Assembly: GCF_011077955.1 (NCBI RefSeq)
Contig: NZ_JAALBX010000016.1
Coordinates: 22,857 to 86,856 of the forward strand
Reading direction: 5' to 3'
Length of the DNA: 64,000 nucleotides
Origin: Citrobacter freundii
GTDB lineage: Bacteria; Pseudomonadota; Gammaproteobacteria; Enterobacterales; Enterobacteriaceae
The notes under the pieces were generated by a model, which was not told where the DNA came from, ran no database searches, and saw only the letters and a list, made by a program, of their open reading frames with translations. The position numbers and the translations under genes were made by a program. Positions 29,967 to 43,427 of the stretch are shown here, in pieces (within the stretch, counting starts at the first letter, position 1; every line of letters begins with the position of its first letter).

Positions 29967-30896
29967 TTAAAAATTGGCCTGACTCAAAATAACACCAATT
30001 GAAAACAACAGGTTAGTGAGCAGGGCGCCTTTTACCGTGCGCTCCAGCATCGGGCGCATAGCCATCGCTTCGTGTTCGCGCATGACATATTGCGCCTGTC
30101 TCACCAGCATCGGCGCCGCCAGAATAAACAACCATCCCCACGGGCTTTGCAGTGAAAGCAGGTTAAACAGCGCCAGACACACCAGAGTACCCATCAACAA
30201 GACGGCGTGGTAACGACGGGCGCGCGTCGGGCCAAGCCGCACCGCCAGCGTGTTCTTGCCATTGACTCGGTCGCTATCAATATCGCGCAGATTATTGATA
30301 TTCAGTACGGCGGTCGCTAATAGGCCGCAGGCGGTAGCAGGCAGGAAAATCGCGGGGATAAGCGTATGCGCCTGCAAATACCAGGTGCCCATGACGCTCA
30401 ACCAGCCAAAGAAAATCAGTACCGAAATATCGCCAAGGCCGAGATAGCCATAAGGACGGGTGCCGACCGTATAGGTAATGGCGGCGATAATCGACAGCAG
30501 CCCCAGCAGCAAAAAGCCCAGGAAATCGCTGAAGGTACGGCAGGCCACCCACACCAGCGCCAGGCCAGACAGGCATATCAGCACGACGGTAATGATTAAC
30601 GCACGTTTCATTTGAGCCTGGGTAATGACGCCTTTTTGCATACCGCGCATAGGGCCGATGCGGTCCGGTTTATCGCTGCCTTTTACCGCATCGCCATAGT
30701 CATTAGCGAGGTTAGAAAGGATCTGCAACAGGCCCGCCGTGAGTAGCGCCAGGAAAGCGACAAGCGGATCATAAACACCCTGCCACCAGGCGAGCGCGCT
30801 GCCGACAACAATCGAGGCGAAAGCGAGGGGAAGGGTACGTGGGCGCAGGCTTTCAAGCCAGGCTTGCGTACGGCTCAAAGAATGTGAGTCAGTCAT
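29967..30896 (-). CDS. menA: 1,4-dihydroxy-2-naphthoate octaprenyltransferase
   Basis: 309-residue inner-membrane UbiA-family prenyltransferase that attaches the octaprenyl tail in menaquinone synthesis. About nine hydrophobic helices; the two Asp-rich magnesium-diphosphate motifs are NLANDYGDAVKGSD (about residues 62-75) and NNLRDIDSDRVNGKNT (about 198-213). Normal length. Preceded by the hslVU terminator. Confidence 0.96.
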   Translation of the reverse strand: MTDSHSLSRTQAWLESLRPRTLPLAFASIVVGSALAWWQGVYDPLVAFLALLTAGLLQILSNLANDYGDAVKGSDKPDRIGPMRGMQKGVITQAQMKRALIITVVLICLSGLALVWVACRTFSDFLGFLLLGLLSIIAAITYTVGTRPYGYLGLGDISVLIFFGWLSVMGTWYLQAHTLIPAIFLPATACGLLATAVLNINNLRDIDSDRVNGKNTLAVRLGPTRARRYHAVLLMGTLVCLALFNLLSLQSPWGWLFILAAPMLVRQAQYVMREHEAMAMRPMLERTVKGALLTNLLFSIGVILSQANF

Positions 30897-30913
30897 AGTA
30901 ATAAGCTAACCAA

Positions 30914-30939
30914 TAAAAATGGGGGCGAATTGCCCCCAT
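30914..30939 (-). terminator. Rho-independent terminator of hslVU
   Basis: Minus strand: ATGGGGGC-AATTC-GCCCCCAT, 8-bp stem, then TTTTTATT, between hslU and menA. Confidence 0.8.
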
Positions 30940-31068
30940 CGGAAATGATGAAATTGCACTGAGCGCGATTATAACCACAACCACCCGTAAGTTGCAGAGC
31001 TGTCGCCGAACTCTGTTAAGCGAGACGTGCGGTCTACCTCTTTTGGGTGTATGCAGCTAAACCGGCGA

Positions 31069-32403
31069 TTACAGAATGAAGCGACTCAGGTCTTCATCTG
31101 CTACCAGTTCATCCAGGTGCTTACCAACGTATTCCGCATCAATGGTAATGGTCTGGCCGTTAAGATCGCTGGCGTCGTAGGAGATCTCTTCCATCAGACG
31201 CTCAAGCACCGTGTGCAGACGACGCGCGCCAATGTTTTCGGTGCTTTCGTTAACCTGCCATGCAGCCTGAGCGATACGTTTGATACCGTCATCGGTAAAG
31301 TCGATATTCACGCCTTCGGTCGCCATTAGCGCTTTGTACTGTACGGTCACAGACGCGTTCGGCTCGGTCAGGATGCGTTCAAAGTCTTCTGCGGTCAGCG
31401 CCTGAAGTTCCACGCGGATCGGCAAACGACCCTGCAATTCCGGGATCAGGTCAGAGGGGCTGGCCACCTGGAATGCGCCGGAGGCGATAAACAGGATATG
31501 GTCGGTTTTTACCATGCCGTGTTTGGTGGATACGGTGCAGCCTTCAACCAGCGGAAGCAGGTCGCGCTGTACGCCTTCACGGGAAACGTCCGGGCCGGAT
31601 ACGTTGCCGCCACGCTTACAGATTTTATCAATCTCATCAATAAAGACGATGCCGTGCTGTTCTACCGCGTCGATAGCGTCTTGCTTAAGCTCTTCCGGAT
31701 TGACCAGCTTGGCGGCTTCTTCTTCCACCAGCAGCTTCATCGCGTCTTTGATTTTAAGCTTACGCGGTTTCTGCTTTTGTCCGCCCAGATTCTGGAACAT
31801 GGACTGAAGCTGGTTGGTCATCTCTTCCATGCCCGGAGGCGCCATGATTTCAACACCCATCGGCGCTGCGGCGAGATTGATTTCAATCTCTTTATCGTCC
31901 AGCAGGCCTTCACGCAGTTTCTTACGGAACGACTGACGTGCCGTAGACGGCTCCTGCGGTTGCTCAGGCTGACCCCAGTTATTTTTTGCCGGTGGGATCA
32001 GCACATCCAGGATGCGCTCTTCCGCCATTTCTTCGGCGCGATAACGGTTTTTCTCGATAGACTGCATACGAACCATTTTGATGGCGGAATCGGTCAGATC
32101 GCGAATGATGGAGTCAACTTCTTTCCCGACGTAGCCCACTTCGGTGAACTTGGTGGCTTCAACTTTAATAAACGGCGCATGCGCCAGTTTTGCCAGGCGA
32201 CGGGCGATTTCAGTTTTACCTACCCCGGTTGGGCCAATCATCAGAATGTTTTTCGGGGTCACTTCATGACGCAGCTCTTCGTCAAGCTGCATACGGCGCC
32301 AGCGGTTACGCAGCGCGATAGCCACAGAACGCTTCGCTGCGTCCTGGCCGATAATATGTTTGTCGAGTTCGCTGACAATTTCGCGTGGAGTCATTTCAGA
32401 CAT
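31069..32403 (-). CDS. hslU: HslU, ATPase subunit of the HslUV protease
   Basis: 444 residues. AAA+ unfoldase that feeds substrates such as SulA to HslV. Walker [15 protein letters not shown] (about 56-69), pore-loop region GYVG (about 90-93), the intermediate I-domain (about 110-240, charged and Gln/Lys-rich), Walker [11 protein letters not shown], sensor and arginine-finger regions, and the C-terminal tail LSRFIL that docks into HslV. Nine bases separate its start from the hslV stop. Confidence 0.98.
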   Translation of the reverse strand: MSEMTPREIVSELDKHIIGQDAAKRSVAIALRNRWRRMQLDEELRHEVTPKNILMIGPTGVGKTEIARRLAKLAHAPFIKVEATKFTEVGYVGKEVDSIIRDLTDSAIKMVRMQSIEKNRYRAEEMAEERILDVLIPPAKNNWGQPEQPQEPSTARQSFRKKLREGLLDDKEIEINLAAAPMGVEIMAPPGMEEMTNQLQSMFQNLGGQKQKPRKLKIKDAMKLLVEEEAAKLVNPEELKQDAIDAVEQHGIVFIDEIDKICKRGGNVSGPDVSREGVQRDLLPLVEGCTVSTKHGMVKTDHILFIASGAFQVASPSDLIPELQGRLPIRVELQALTAEDFERILTEPNASVTVQYKALMATEGVNIDFTDDGIKRIAQAAWQVNESTENIGARRLHTVLERLMEEISYDASDLNGQTITIDAEYVGKHLDELVADEDLSRFIL

Positions 32404-32412
32404 GGGAAATCC

Positions 32413-32943
32413 TTACGCTTTAGAGGAGAGTTCTTCGATGGTCAGGAAGTGGTTGGTATAGATGCAAATATCACCTGCAATCCCCAGCGACTTCTCGACA
32501 ATTTCACGGGCGTTCAGTTCGGTATTTTCAAGCAGCGCGCGTGCGGCGGCCTGGGCATAAGGCCCACCGGAACCAATGGCGATCAGATCGTTTTCCGGCT
32601 GGATAACGTCGCCGTTACCGGTAATGATCAGGGAAGCCGTTTCGTCTGCCACCGCAAGCAGCGCTTCAAGACGGCGCAGCATACGGTCAGTACGCCAGTC
32701 TTTGGCAAGCTCAACCGCTGCTTTTACCAGATGGCCCTGATGCATTTCCAGTTTACGTTCGAAGAGTTCAAACAGGGTGAAGGCGTCCGCTGTACCGCCT
32801 GCGAAACCCGCGATGACTTTATCGTTGTAAAGACGACGCACTTTTTTCACGTTGCCTTTCATCACGGTATTACCCAATGTGGCCTGTCCATCACCACCAA
32901 TTACCACCTGTCCGTTGCGGCGTACGCTTACTATTGTTGTCAC
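32413..32943 (-). CDS. hslV: HslV, peptidase subunit of the HslUV protease
   Basis: 176 residues; proteasome beta-subunit relative with N-terminal nucleophile Thr2 (exposed after removal of the initiator), visible as the start [19 protein letters not shown]. The start codon is GTG at 32943 with AAGGGG at normal spacing, giving exactly the E. coli length. The open frame continues 44 codons upstream but lacks a site and would bury the catalytic Thr. Followed by hslU in one heat-shock operon. Confidence 0.97.
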   Translation of the reverse strand: MTTIVSVRRNGQVVIGGDGQATLGNTVMKGNVKKVRRLYNDKVIAGFAGGTADAFTLFELFERKLEMHQGHLVKAAVELAKDWRTDRMLRRLEALLAVADETASLIITGNGDVIQPENDLIAIGSGGPYAQAAARALLENTELNAREIVEKSLGIAGDICIYTNHFLTIEELSSKA

Positions 32944-33031
32944 TGACAGACCCCTTCTCGATAGCTGAATACAGGCCCCGCGCCAGGCGCAGGGCAGAAT
33001 GCAATTATAGATGGGGGGTATTTCAGGGGTT

Positions 33032-34042
33032 TCAACCCCCGGCGGCAAGACGAATGCAGTTTGTATGACCGGCAAGCTTCAGACGGTTAATCGTGCCATC
33101 GGCAATATCTTTGCCTTTGACCGGGCCGATGACGACGCGGTTCCAGCCGTTATTGGCCGTAATACGCGAATCAAAACCTTCAAACGCCAGTTGCGCACGG
33201 ACGGTTTCTGCCTGTTCCGCGCCTTTAAAGGAACCGCACTGCACCATCCAGCGGCGATCGTCTTTCTTCTCGGCAGGTTTTTCAGGCGTAGTTTCACGCG
33301 TGACGGGCGCGGCCTGGGCCGTTGCTTTCGGCTGAGCGGGTTCGCGCTGGGCCGTGTGCGGCGGCGTTTGCAGCAAATCCTGATAAGGCTGCTGGGCCGC
33401 GGCGTTGCGGTTGGTTTGCGCCGTCGTGGTTTTAGGCGTCTGGGTTTGCGCATTACGCACTGGCTGATCCTGAACCGGCGCGCTGCGTACCGGTTGCGGC
33501 TGCTGGTACGGCTGTTCAACGCGCGGCGGTGTTTTCTGCTGCGCGACAATTGTCTGCTGTTGTTGGATCTGTTTCTGGCGCTGTAACGTCTGCTGGCGCT
33601 GAGCCGGTGTTTGCTCGTTCCACGGCACTTCGTTGAGTTGGGTTGGTTGCTGGCGCATATCCGCCTGCATTTGAGCCAACAACTGGCGCTGTTCGTTAGT
33701 CAGTTGATCCTGATTCATGATTTCGCCGCCCGCAGACGGCTCAGTCGGAGTGCGCACGCCAGGCTGGCGGTTTTCCAGCTCTTTAATATAGCGCCAGCGT
33801 TCTTCAGGTTTGGGCGGTAAGCCGTTCCCTGCCACTTTGTGACCCGGGATTATCTCTGCTTCTTCAGATTTATGATGGGTAATAAAGTACAGGCCACCCA
33901 TAAAGGTCACCAAAACGGCCGCTGCGATAGCGACCATGGCCGGGGAAACAGCAGGCAGGTTACGTTGCTTTTTGCGGGAAGTCGGTTTTTTTCGCCGCGC
34001 GGGGCTCGGCTGTCCGCGGCGTACATAATCTCGTTGTGCCAC
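33032..34042 (-). CDS. ftsN: Essential cell division protein FtsN
   Basis: 336 residues (E. coli 319). Short basic cytoplasmic part ([12 protein letters not shown]) that contacts FtsA, one membrane helix (about 34-52, [19 protein letters not shown]), the essential periplasmic region (about 75-100, [15 protein letters not shown]), a long Gln/Pro/Thr-rich disordered linker, and a C-terminal SPOR domain (about 258-336, [20 protein letters not shown]) that binds denuded glycan at the septum. The extra length is in the linker (about 150-250), which differs from E. coli while the ends are conserved. Confidence 0.97.
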   Translation of the reverse strand: MAQRDYVRRGQPSPARRKKPTSRKKQRNLPAVSPAMVAIAAAVLVTFMGGLYFITHHKSEEAEIIPGHKVAGNGLPPKPEERWRYIKELENRQPGVRTPTEPSAGGEIMNQDQLTNEQRQLLAQMQADMRQQPTQLNEVPWNEQTPAQRQQTLQRQKQIQQQQTIVAQQKTPPRVEQPYQQPQPVRSAPVQDQPVRNAQTQTPKTTTAQTNRNAAAQQPYQDLLQTPPHTAQREPAQPKATAQAAPVTRETTPEKPAEKKDDRRWMVQCGSFKGAEQAETVRAQLAFEGFDSRITANNGWNRVVIGPVKGKDIADGTINRLKLAGHTNCIRLAAGG

Positions 34043-34130
34043 TATCGTTTCGCTGTATTTATTCGTTTATCAGCCCGTCATGTTACTTAAGGGACGGGGT
34101 TTTGACCAGTAAGGTGAGTCCTAATCGAAA

Positions 34131-35165
34131 CTATTTCGCCGCCCTGCGGGCCCGCGTCGTTCCGCGTACAATTAACTCACAGTCGAGCAGGCGCGAACCG
34201 CTACTGACGATTTGGCCATGCAACTGGTCGAGCAGCAATAGCATCGCCTCCCGGCCAATGTCGAACCGGGGTTGCGAGATAGTGGTCAGAGGCGGATCGC
34301 AAAACTCTGCCAGCGCGATATTATCGAAGCCGATTATCGATAAATCCTCCGGCACCTTAAATCCACGGCGTTTTGCCTGAGACAGGGCGCCCAACGCCAT
34401 CACATCACTGTGGCAGAATACTGCGGTTGGCGGATTGGTCAGGTTCAATAGCTGGTCGAGCGCCTGCGCGCCGGCGTTAAACGTAAAATCACCCCGGGCG
34501 ATATAGTGCGGATCGACCTGCATTCCGCTGCGGCGCAATGCCTGAACGTAACCCTGTAGGCGGTAGTGGCACAGCGGCATCTCTTCCGGCCCCGCGATAC
34601 AGGCGATTCGGTCATGCCCCAGTTCATGGAGATAATTGACGGCGTTAAAGGCGGCGGTCAGGTTGTCGATATGCACCGTCGGCAGTTCCAGTTCCGGGGC
34701 AAACTCATTTGCCATCACCATTGGCGGCAAATTACGCTGCTCTTCTTTACTGGCGTCAAACGGCAGGCGTGAGCCCAGCAACAGCATGCCGTCAATCTGC
34801 TTGGTAATGATCAGATCGATAAAGGTTTTTTCTTGCTGATTCTGGTGCGCGCAGTCGCCAATTAAGACCAGATAACCCTGCGCGGCGGCGGTGACTTCAA
34901 TGCCGCGAATGATTTCGCTGAAAAAGGGATCGCAGATATCCGGAACAATCACCAGAATGGTGCGGGATTCGTTACGTTTTACGTTGCGGTTCAGAGAGCC
35001 TGGCAAATAACCTACTTCAATAGCCGCTTGTTCTACCTTGTTACGGGTAGCCTGAGAGACTTTCTCAGGATTCATCAATGCACGAGATACCGTGGCGGTT
35101 GAGACATTTGCCCGCTCGGCTACATCTTTCATGGTTGCGGCAACAACCTGTTTCTTCGGGTTCAA
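34131..35165 (-). CDS. cytR: CytR, LacI-family repressor of nucleoside uptake genes
   Basis: 344 residues from the TTG at 35165, which has GAGGAG at normal spacing and matches the start of the E. coli protein (341). The helix-turn-helix and hinge read TMKDVAERANVSTATVSRAL and GYLPGSLNRNVKR; the rest is a periplasmic-binding-like cytidine-sensing domain. CytR represses nucleoside transport and salvage genes together with CRP. The final residues (TRARRAAK) differ from E. coli. An open frame to 35228 starts at an ATG without a good site. Confidence 0.93.
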   Translation of the reverse strand: MNPKKQVVAATMKDVAERANVSTATVSRALMNPEKVSQATRNKVEQAAIEVGYLPGSLNRNVKRNESRTILVIVPDICDPFFSEIIRGIEVTAAAQGYLVLIGDCAHQNQQEKTFIDLIITKQIDGMLLLGSRLPFDASKEEQRNLPPMVMANEFAPELELPTVHIDNLTAAFNAVNYLHELGHDRIACIAGPEEMPLCHYRLQGYVQALRRSGMQVDPHYIARGDFTFNAGAQALDQLLNLTNPPTAVFCHSDVMALGALSQAKRRGFKVPEDLSIIGFDNIALAEFCDPPLTTISQPRFDIGREAMLLLLDQLHGQIVSSGSRLLDCELIVRGTTRARRAAK

Positions 35166-35323
35166 CTTCTTCTCCTCGCATACTGTCGCGGGCGCAGCCA
35201 CATCCTGTGGTCTGGCTGGACCGATCATTCTTATCAGATATTTACACGACTCGGTTACAAATATTGCATACGAAGTGTGATCAAGGTTTTATTTTTCGAT
35301 CTATGCCGCATTACGCCCAGGAT

Positions 35324-37741
<2,418 letters not shown>

Positions 37742-37782
37742 TTAGGGCCGGAAGAGCGACGCGGCCTTAACTGAGGTTTCCC

Positions 37783-37995
37783 ATGAAAAAAGGTATTCAC
37801 CCGAATTACGTAGAAATTACTGCAACTTGTTCTTGCGGTAATGTGATCAAAACTCACTCAACTGTGGGCCACGATCTGAACCTGGACGTTTGTGGCAAAT
37901 GCCACCCGTTCTACACCGGCAAACAGCGTGATGTTGCTACCGGTGGCCGTGTTGACCGCTTCAACAAGCGTTTCAGCATCCCGGGCGCTAAATAA
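37783..37995 (+). CDS. rpmE: Ribosomal protein bL31
   Basis: 70-residue large-subunit protein of the zinc-containing type: Cys16, Cys18, Cys37 and Cys40 (CSC ... CGKC). Bridges the two subunits. Followed by a strong terminator and, directly, by metJ; the yiiX gene found between them in E. coli is absent. Confidence 0.98.
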   Translation: MKKGIHPNYVEITATCSCGNVIKTHSTVGHDLNLDVCGKCHPFYTGKQRDVATGGRVDRFNKRFSIPGAK

Positions 37996-38010
37996 GCACC
38001 ACGGAAAGAA

Positions 38011-38034
38011 AAGGCGCCGCAAGGCGCCTTTTTT
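38011..38034 (+). terminator. Rho-independent terminator of rpmE
   Basis: AAGGCGCC-GCAA-GGCGCCTT followed by TTTT, 15 bases after the rpmE stop. The A-rich left flank may let it also serve metJ from the other side. Confidence 0.85.
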
Positions 38035-38057
38035 GTATCGGTATCACCGCATACCTA

Positions 38058-38375
38058 TCAGTATTCCCACGTCTCCGGGTCGATCCCCAGCTCACGCATA
38101 ATAATTTTTGCCGCTTCCGGAATTTCATCGCTGCGCTCTTTACGCAGATCTTCATCGTTCGGCAACGGCTGCCCCGTAAACGCGTGCAAAAACGCCTCGC
38201 ACAGCAATTCGCTGTTGGTCGCATGACGCAGATTATTCACCTGACGACGGGTACGTTCATCAGTGAGGATTTTTAACACCTTCAGAGGAATGGATACCGT
38301 AATTTTTTTTACTTGCTCACTCTTCTTACCGTGCTCAGCGTATGGGCTGATATATTCGCCGCTCCATTCAGCCAT
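38058..38375 (-). CDS. metJ: Methionine repressor MetJ
   Basis: 105 residues. Ribbon-helix-helix dimer that binds S-adenosylmethionine as corepressor and represses met genes. The DNA-contacting beta strand is KKITVSIP (about residues 22-30). Full length and almost identical to the family. Divergent from metB; both are served by the met boxes at 38541-38572. Confidence 0.98.
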   Translation of the reverse strand: MAEWSGEYISPYAEHGKKSEQVKKITVSIPLKVLKILTDERTRRQVNNLRHATNSELLCEAFLHAFTGQPLPNDEDLRKERSDEIPEAAKIIMRELGIDPETWEY

Positions 38376-38540
38376 CTTCTACCTTCATCCTCTCAATAAT
38401 GATAATGGGCCCTGGCCGGTTGGTTAGCCCGGTCAACAACCGTAAATGTAATTGTGTACGCATTCGGTAAATTTCACCGCACGAATGCCCTAAGCACACA
38501 ATTTTAACGGCTAATTGCGTTTTGCTCAATCTATACGCAA

Positions 38541-38572
38541 AGAAGTTTAGATGTCCAGATGTATTGACGTCC
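38541..38572. promoter_or_regulatory. Met boxes (MetJ operator) between metJ and metB
   Basis: Four contiguous 8-bp boxes AGAAGTTT, AGATGTCC, AGATGTAT and TGACGTCC against consensus AGACGTCT. Cooperative MetJ binding to tandem boxes is established. The arrangement matches the E. coli metJ-metB region as I remember it. Confidence 0.85.
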
Positions 38573-38668
38573 ATTTCTTCTATGGTTACTCTGTGGGCAG
38601 ACTTGAACCGATTCCGAATATCCCACGCTCGGTGTGGGAGACGTCCTCCAGCCAGGAAGCCGCTCAAT

Positions 38669-39829
38669 ATGACACGTAAACAAGCCACCATCGCAGTACG
38701 CAGTGGATTAAATAATGACGAACAGTACGGCTGCGTTGTCCCGCCCATCCATCTTTCCAGCACCTATAACTTTACCGGGTTTAACGAGCCGCGCGCCCAC
38801 GACTATTCTCGCCGGGGTAACCCCACGCGTGATGTGACCCAGCGCGCACTGGCGGAACTTGAGGGCGGCAAAGGCGCCGTGTTAACCAATACCGGGATGT
38901 CGGCCATCCACCTGGTGACCACGGTTTATCTCAATCCGGGTGATTTACTGGTTGCGCCGCATGACTGCTACGGTGGCAGCTACCGGCTGTTTGATAGCCT
39001 GGCGAAGCGCGGTTGCTACCGTGTGCTGTTTGTCGATCAGAATGATGAGGCGGCCTTAAAGGCGGCGCTTGCGGAAAAACCGAAACTGGTGCTTATCGAA
39101 ACGCCAAGTAACCCGCTGCTGCGCGTGGTGGATATCGAGAAAATCTGCCGCCTGGCTCGCGAAGCGGGAGCCGTCAGCGTGGTGGACAATACGTTCCTGA
39201 GCCCGGCGCTGCAAAATCCGCTCTCGCTTGGCGCTGATTTAGTGCTGCACTCCTGTACTAAATACCTCAACGGCCACTCCGATGTCGTGGCGGGTGTGGT
39301 CATTGCCCGTGATGAGGATACCGCCACAGAACTTGCGTGGTGGGCGAATAATATTGGCGTGACCGCTGCGGCGTTTGACAGCTATTTGCTGTTGCGCGGC
39401 CTGCGCACTCTGGTTCCGCGTATGGACATCGCGCAGCGTAACGCGCTCGCGATTGTCGATTATCTCAAGCAGCAACCGCTGGTGAAAAAGCTGTATCATC
39501 CTTCGTTGCCAGAAAACCAGGGGCACGATATTGCCGCTCGCCAGCAGAAAGGGTTCGGCGCGATGTTGAGCTTTGAGCTGGAGGGTGACGAGCAGACCCT
39601 GCGCCGCTTCCTTGGCGGCCTTGAGCTGTTTACACTGGCGGAATCGTTAGGCGGGGTAGAAAGCCTTATCTCTCACGCCGCGACGATGACCCATGCGGGT
39701 ATGGCGCCTGAAGCGCGCGCCGCCGCAGGCATTTCCGAGACGCTACTGCGTATCTCGACCGGTATTGAAGACAGTGAAGATTTACTTGCTGACCTGGAAA
39801 ATGGCTTCCGGGCAGCGGCTAAGGGGTAA
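38669..39829 (+). CDS. metB: Cystathionine gamma-synthase
   Basis: 386-residue PLP enzyme that joins O-succinylhomoserine and cysteine into cystathionine. The PLP lysine lies in LHSCTKYLNGHSD (about Lys198), with YSRRGNPTRD and the substrate region ESLGGVESLISHAATMTHA. Start at 38669 (MTRKQATIAV) with GGAAG upstream; the long upstream frame crosses the met boxes and is not coding. Two bases before metL, forming the metBL operon. Confidence 0.98.
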   Translation: MTRKQATIAVRSGLNNDEQYGCVVPPIHLSSTYNFTGFNEPRAHDYSRRGNPTRDVTQRALAELEGGKGAVLTNTGMSAIHLVTTVYLNPGDLLVAPHDCYGGSYRLFDSLAKRGCYRVLFVDQNDEAALKAALAEKPKLVLIETPSNPLLRVVDIEKICRLAREAGAVSVVDNTFLSPALQNPLSLGADLVLHSCTKYLNGHSDVVAGVVIARDEDTATELAWWANNIGVTAAAFDSYLLLRGLRTLVPRMDIAQRNALAIVDYLKQQPLVKKLYHPSLPENQGHDIAARQQKGFGAMLSFELEGDEQTLRRFLGGLELFTLAESLGGVESLISHAATMTHAGMAPEARAAAGISETLLRISTGIEDSEDLLADLENGFRAAAKG

Positions 39830-39831
39830 GC

Positions 39832-42264
39832 ATGAGTGTTTCAGCGCCTGCAGGGGCGAAAGGTCGTCAGCTGCATAAATTTGGTGGTAGTAGCCTTGCG
39901 GATGTGAAGTGCTATCTGCGCGTGGCCGGTATTATGGCTGAGTATTCGCAACCGGACGACATGATGGTGGTCTCCGCTGCAGGTAGTACCACCAATCAGT
40001 TAATCAGTTGGTTAAAACTGAGCCAGACGGATCGGCTGTCCGCCCATCAGGTTCAGCAGGCGCTGCGCCGTTATCAGACCGAACTCATTAGCGGCCTGCT
40101 GCCCGCCGACAAAGCCGATGGCCTGATTAGCGCGTTTATTCACGACCTTGAACGTCTGGCGGCGCTGCTTGACGGCACCATCACTGATGCGGTGTACGCC
40201 GAAGTGGTGGGACACGGCGAAATTTGGTCGGCGCGTTTAATGTCTGCCGTGCTGAACCTTAAAGGCATCGACGCTACCTGGCTTGATGCACGCGATTTCT
40301 TACGCGCCGAGCGCAGTGCGCAGCCGCAGGTGGATGAAGGGCTCTCTTATCCGCTTTTACAGCAGCTTCTCGCCCAGCATCCTGGCAAACGGGTGGTTGT
40401 AACCGGCTTTATCTGCCGCAACAACGCCGGTGAAACCGTGCTGTTAGGGCGTAACGGCTCTGACTACTCCGCAACCCAAATTGGCGCGCTGGGCGGCGTG
40501 TCTCGCGTTACCATCTGGAGCGACGTGGCGGGTGTTTACAGCGCCGACCCGCGTAAAGTCAAAGATGCCTGCCTGTTGCCGCTACTGCGTCTGGATGAAG
40601 CGAGCGAGCTGGCGCGTTTGGCGGCCCCGGTGCTTCACGCCCGTACGCTTCAGCCGGTTTCCGGAAGTGATATCGACCTGCAACTGCGTTGTAGCTATAC
40701 CCCGGAGCAAGGGTCGACGCGTATTGAGCGCGTACTGGCTTCCGGCACGGGCGCGCGGATTGTCACCAGCCATGATGATGTTTGCCTGATTGAATTGCTG
40801 GTGTCACCCGATCAGGATTTCAAACTGGCGCATCAGGAAACCCTGAATGTACTGAAGCGCGCGCAAATCCGTCCGCTGTCCATTGGCGTACATCCCGATC
40901 GTCGTTTACTGCAACTGTGCTACACGTCTGAAGTGGCGGGCAGCGCATTTAGCACGCTCGATGCCGCCGCGTTACCGGGCGAACTTCGTCTGCGTGAAGG
41001 GCTGGCGCTGGTGGCGATGGTGGGCGCAGGCGTTTGCCGCAACGCGCTGCACAGCCACCGTTTCTGGCAACAGCTTAAAGACCAGCCCGTCGAGTTTATC
41101 TGGCAATCGGAAGAGGGCATCAGCCTGGTAGCCGTGTTGCGTGCAGGTCCGACAGAAAGCTTGATTCAGGGATTACACCAGACGCTGTTCCGGGCGGAAA
41201 AGCGCATTGGCCTGATGCTGTTCGGCAAAGGCAATATTGGTTCCCGCTGGCTGGAGCTGTTCGCGCGCGAGCAGGAAGCGTTTTCTGCCCGCACCGGGTT
41301 TGAATTTGTGCTGGCGGGCGTGGTGGATAGTCGCCGCAGCCTGTTGAATTATCAGGGGCTGAATGCCAGCCGCGCGCTGGCTTTCTTTAATGACGAAGCG
41401 CAGGATCATGACGAAGAGTCCCTGTTCCTGTGGATGCGCAATCATCCTTATGACGATTTAGTGGTACTGGATGTGACCGCAAGCGAAGAGCTGGCCGATC
41501 AGTATCTGGATTTCGCCAGCCATGGTTTCCACGTTATCAGCGCGAATAAGCTTGCCGGGGCGAGCACGAGCAATAAATACCGCCAAATCCGCGATGCTTT
41601 TGCCAAAACAGGGCGACACTGGCTGTATAACGCGACCGTTGGGGCAGGACTGCCGGTGAACCATACCGTGCGCGATCTGCGCGACAGCGGCGATTCGATT
41701 CTGGCTATCAGTGGGATTTTCTCCGGCACGCTCTCCTGGCTGTTCCTGCAATTCGACGGCACCGTGCCGTTTACCGAACTGGTCGATCAGGCCTGGCAGC
41801 AGGGCTTAACCGAACCGGACCCGCGTGTTGATCTGTCCGGTAAAGATGTGATGCGCAAGCTGGTTATCCTGGCGCGTGAAGCCGGTTACGACATCGAACC
41901 AGACCAGGTGCGTGTTGAATCGCTGGTGCCGCAGGGCTGCGAAGAGGGCTCGGTGGATCACTTCTTTGAGAATGGTGAGGCGTTAAACGATCAGATGGTG
42001 CAGCGTCTGGAGGCCGCCCGTGAAATGGGGCTGGTACTGCGCTATGTGGCGCGTTTCGATGCCAATGGTAAAGCGCGCGTCGGCGTGGAGGCCGTGCGCC
42101 CTGAACATCCGCTGGCAGCGCTGTTGCCGTGCGATAACGTCTTTGCCATTGAAAGCCGCTGGTATCGTGATAACCCGTTGGTGATCCGTGGACCCGGCGC
42201 CGGGCGCGACGTCACGGCAGGCGCCATTCAGTCCGATCTCAACCGCCTCGCCCAGTTGTTGTAA
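39832..42264 (+). CDS. metL: Bifunctional aspartokinase II / homoserine dehydrogenase II
   Basis: 810 residues. Catalyses the first and third steps of the aspartate pathway on the methionine branch. Aspartokinase domain (1 to about 250) with KFGGSSLADV and NGSDYSATQIGA; a regulatory linker; homoserine dehydrogenase domain (about 460-810) with the Rossmann motif FGKGNIGSRWLELF and ISANKLAGA, GIFSGTLSWLF. Length equal to E. coli. SD overlaps the end of metB. Confidence 0.97.
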   Translation: MSVSAPAGAKGRQLHKFGGSSLADVKCYLRVAGIMAEYSQPDDMMVVSAAGSTTNQLISWLKLSQTDRLSAHQVQQALRRYQTELISGLLPADKADGLISAFIHDLERLAALLDGTITDAVYAEVVGHGEIWSARLMSAVLNLKGIDATWLDARDFLRAERSAQPQVDEGLSYPLLQQLLAQHPGKRVVVTGFICRNNAGETVLLGRNGSDYSATQIGALGGVSRVTIWSDVAGVYSADPRKVKDACLLPLLRLDEASELARLAAPVLHARTLQPVSGSDIDLQLRCSYTPEQGSTRIERVLASGTGARIVTSHDDVCLIELLVSPDQDFKLAHQETLNVLKRAQIRPLSIGVHPDRRLLQLCYTSEVAGSAFSTLDAAALPGELRLREGLALVAMVGAGVCRNALHSHRFWQQLKDQPVEFIWQSEEGISLVAVLRAGPTESLIQGLHQTLFRAEKRIGLMLFGKGNIGSRWLELFAREQEAFSARTGFEFVLAGVVDSRRSLLNYQGLNASRALAFFNDEAQDHDEESLFLWMRNHPYDDLVVLDVTASEELADQYLDFASHGFHVISANKLAGASTSNKYRQIRDAFAKTGRHWLYNATVGAGLPVNHTVRDLRDSGDSILAISGIFSGTLSWLFLQFDGTVPFTELVDQAWQQGLTEPDPRVDLSGKDVMRKLVILAREAGYDIEPDQVRVESLVPQGCEEGSVDHFFENGEALNDQMVQRLEAAREMGLVLRYVARFDANGKARVGVEAVRPEHPLAALLPCDNVFAIESRWYRDNPLVIRGPGAGRDVTAGAIQSDLNRLAQLL

Positions 42265-42272
42265 CGAACACC

Positions 42273-42302
42273 GCGCCTTTTACTTCACCCGGTAAAAGGC
42301 GC
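42273..42302 (+). terminator. Hairpin after metBL, probable terminator
   Basis: GCGCCTTTTAC / GTAAAAGGCGC 11-bp perfect stem with an 8-base loop and a broken T-rich tail (GTTTCCTTTTC), 9 bases after the metL stop. Confidence 0.6.
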
Positions 42303-42410
42303 GTTTCCTTTTCTGTGACGCCCCATCCTGAATTTTTTTCACGTTCGCTGAATATTCTTCATTCATTCTGATGATTTTACTGTTGACGGCATGTCGCTTT
42401 TCCGTCATTT

Positions 42411-42442
42411 TTACATCTGGACGTCTAAACGTATAGAAGTCA
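42411..42442. promoter_or_regulatory. Met boxes (MetJ operator) upstream of metF
   Basis: Four adjacent octamers TTACATCT, GGACGTCT, AAACGTAT and AGAAGTCA; the second differs from consensus AGACGTCT at one position and the outer ones are weaker. Located 46-77 bases before the metF start. Confidence 0.75.
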
Positions 42443-42478
42443 AAAGCACAACAACCAATAATGACAAACGAGTGATGA

Positions 42479-43378
<900 letters not shown>

Positions 43379-43389
43379 CGGCTTCATCA

Positions 43390-43415
43390 TGCCCGGCGGC
43401 AACCCATGCCGCCAG
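43390..43415. other. Hairpin between convergent metF and gldA
   Basis: GCCCGGCGGC / GCCGCCAGGC imperfect stem with a short loop in the 49-base gap between two convergent stop codons. No clear T-run; a weak terminator or 3'-stabilising structure. It sits where katG and following genes would be in E. coli. Confidence 0.45.
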
Positions 43416-43427
43416 GCAGTCATGCAT

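Noticed and set aside
31498..32946. A 482-codon open frame on the plus strand opposite hslU and hslV
   Set aside because: It is the antisense shadow of two highly conserved genes; its Phe/His-rich translation resembles no protein and it has no ribosome site.
38522..38668. N-terminal extension of metB by 49 codons
   Set aside because: It would translate through the met boxes; the ATG at 38669 has a ribosome site and gives the family length.
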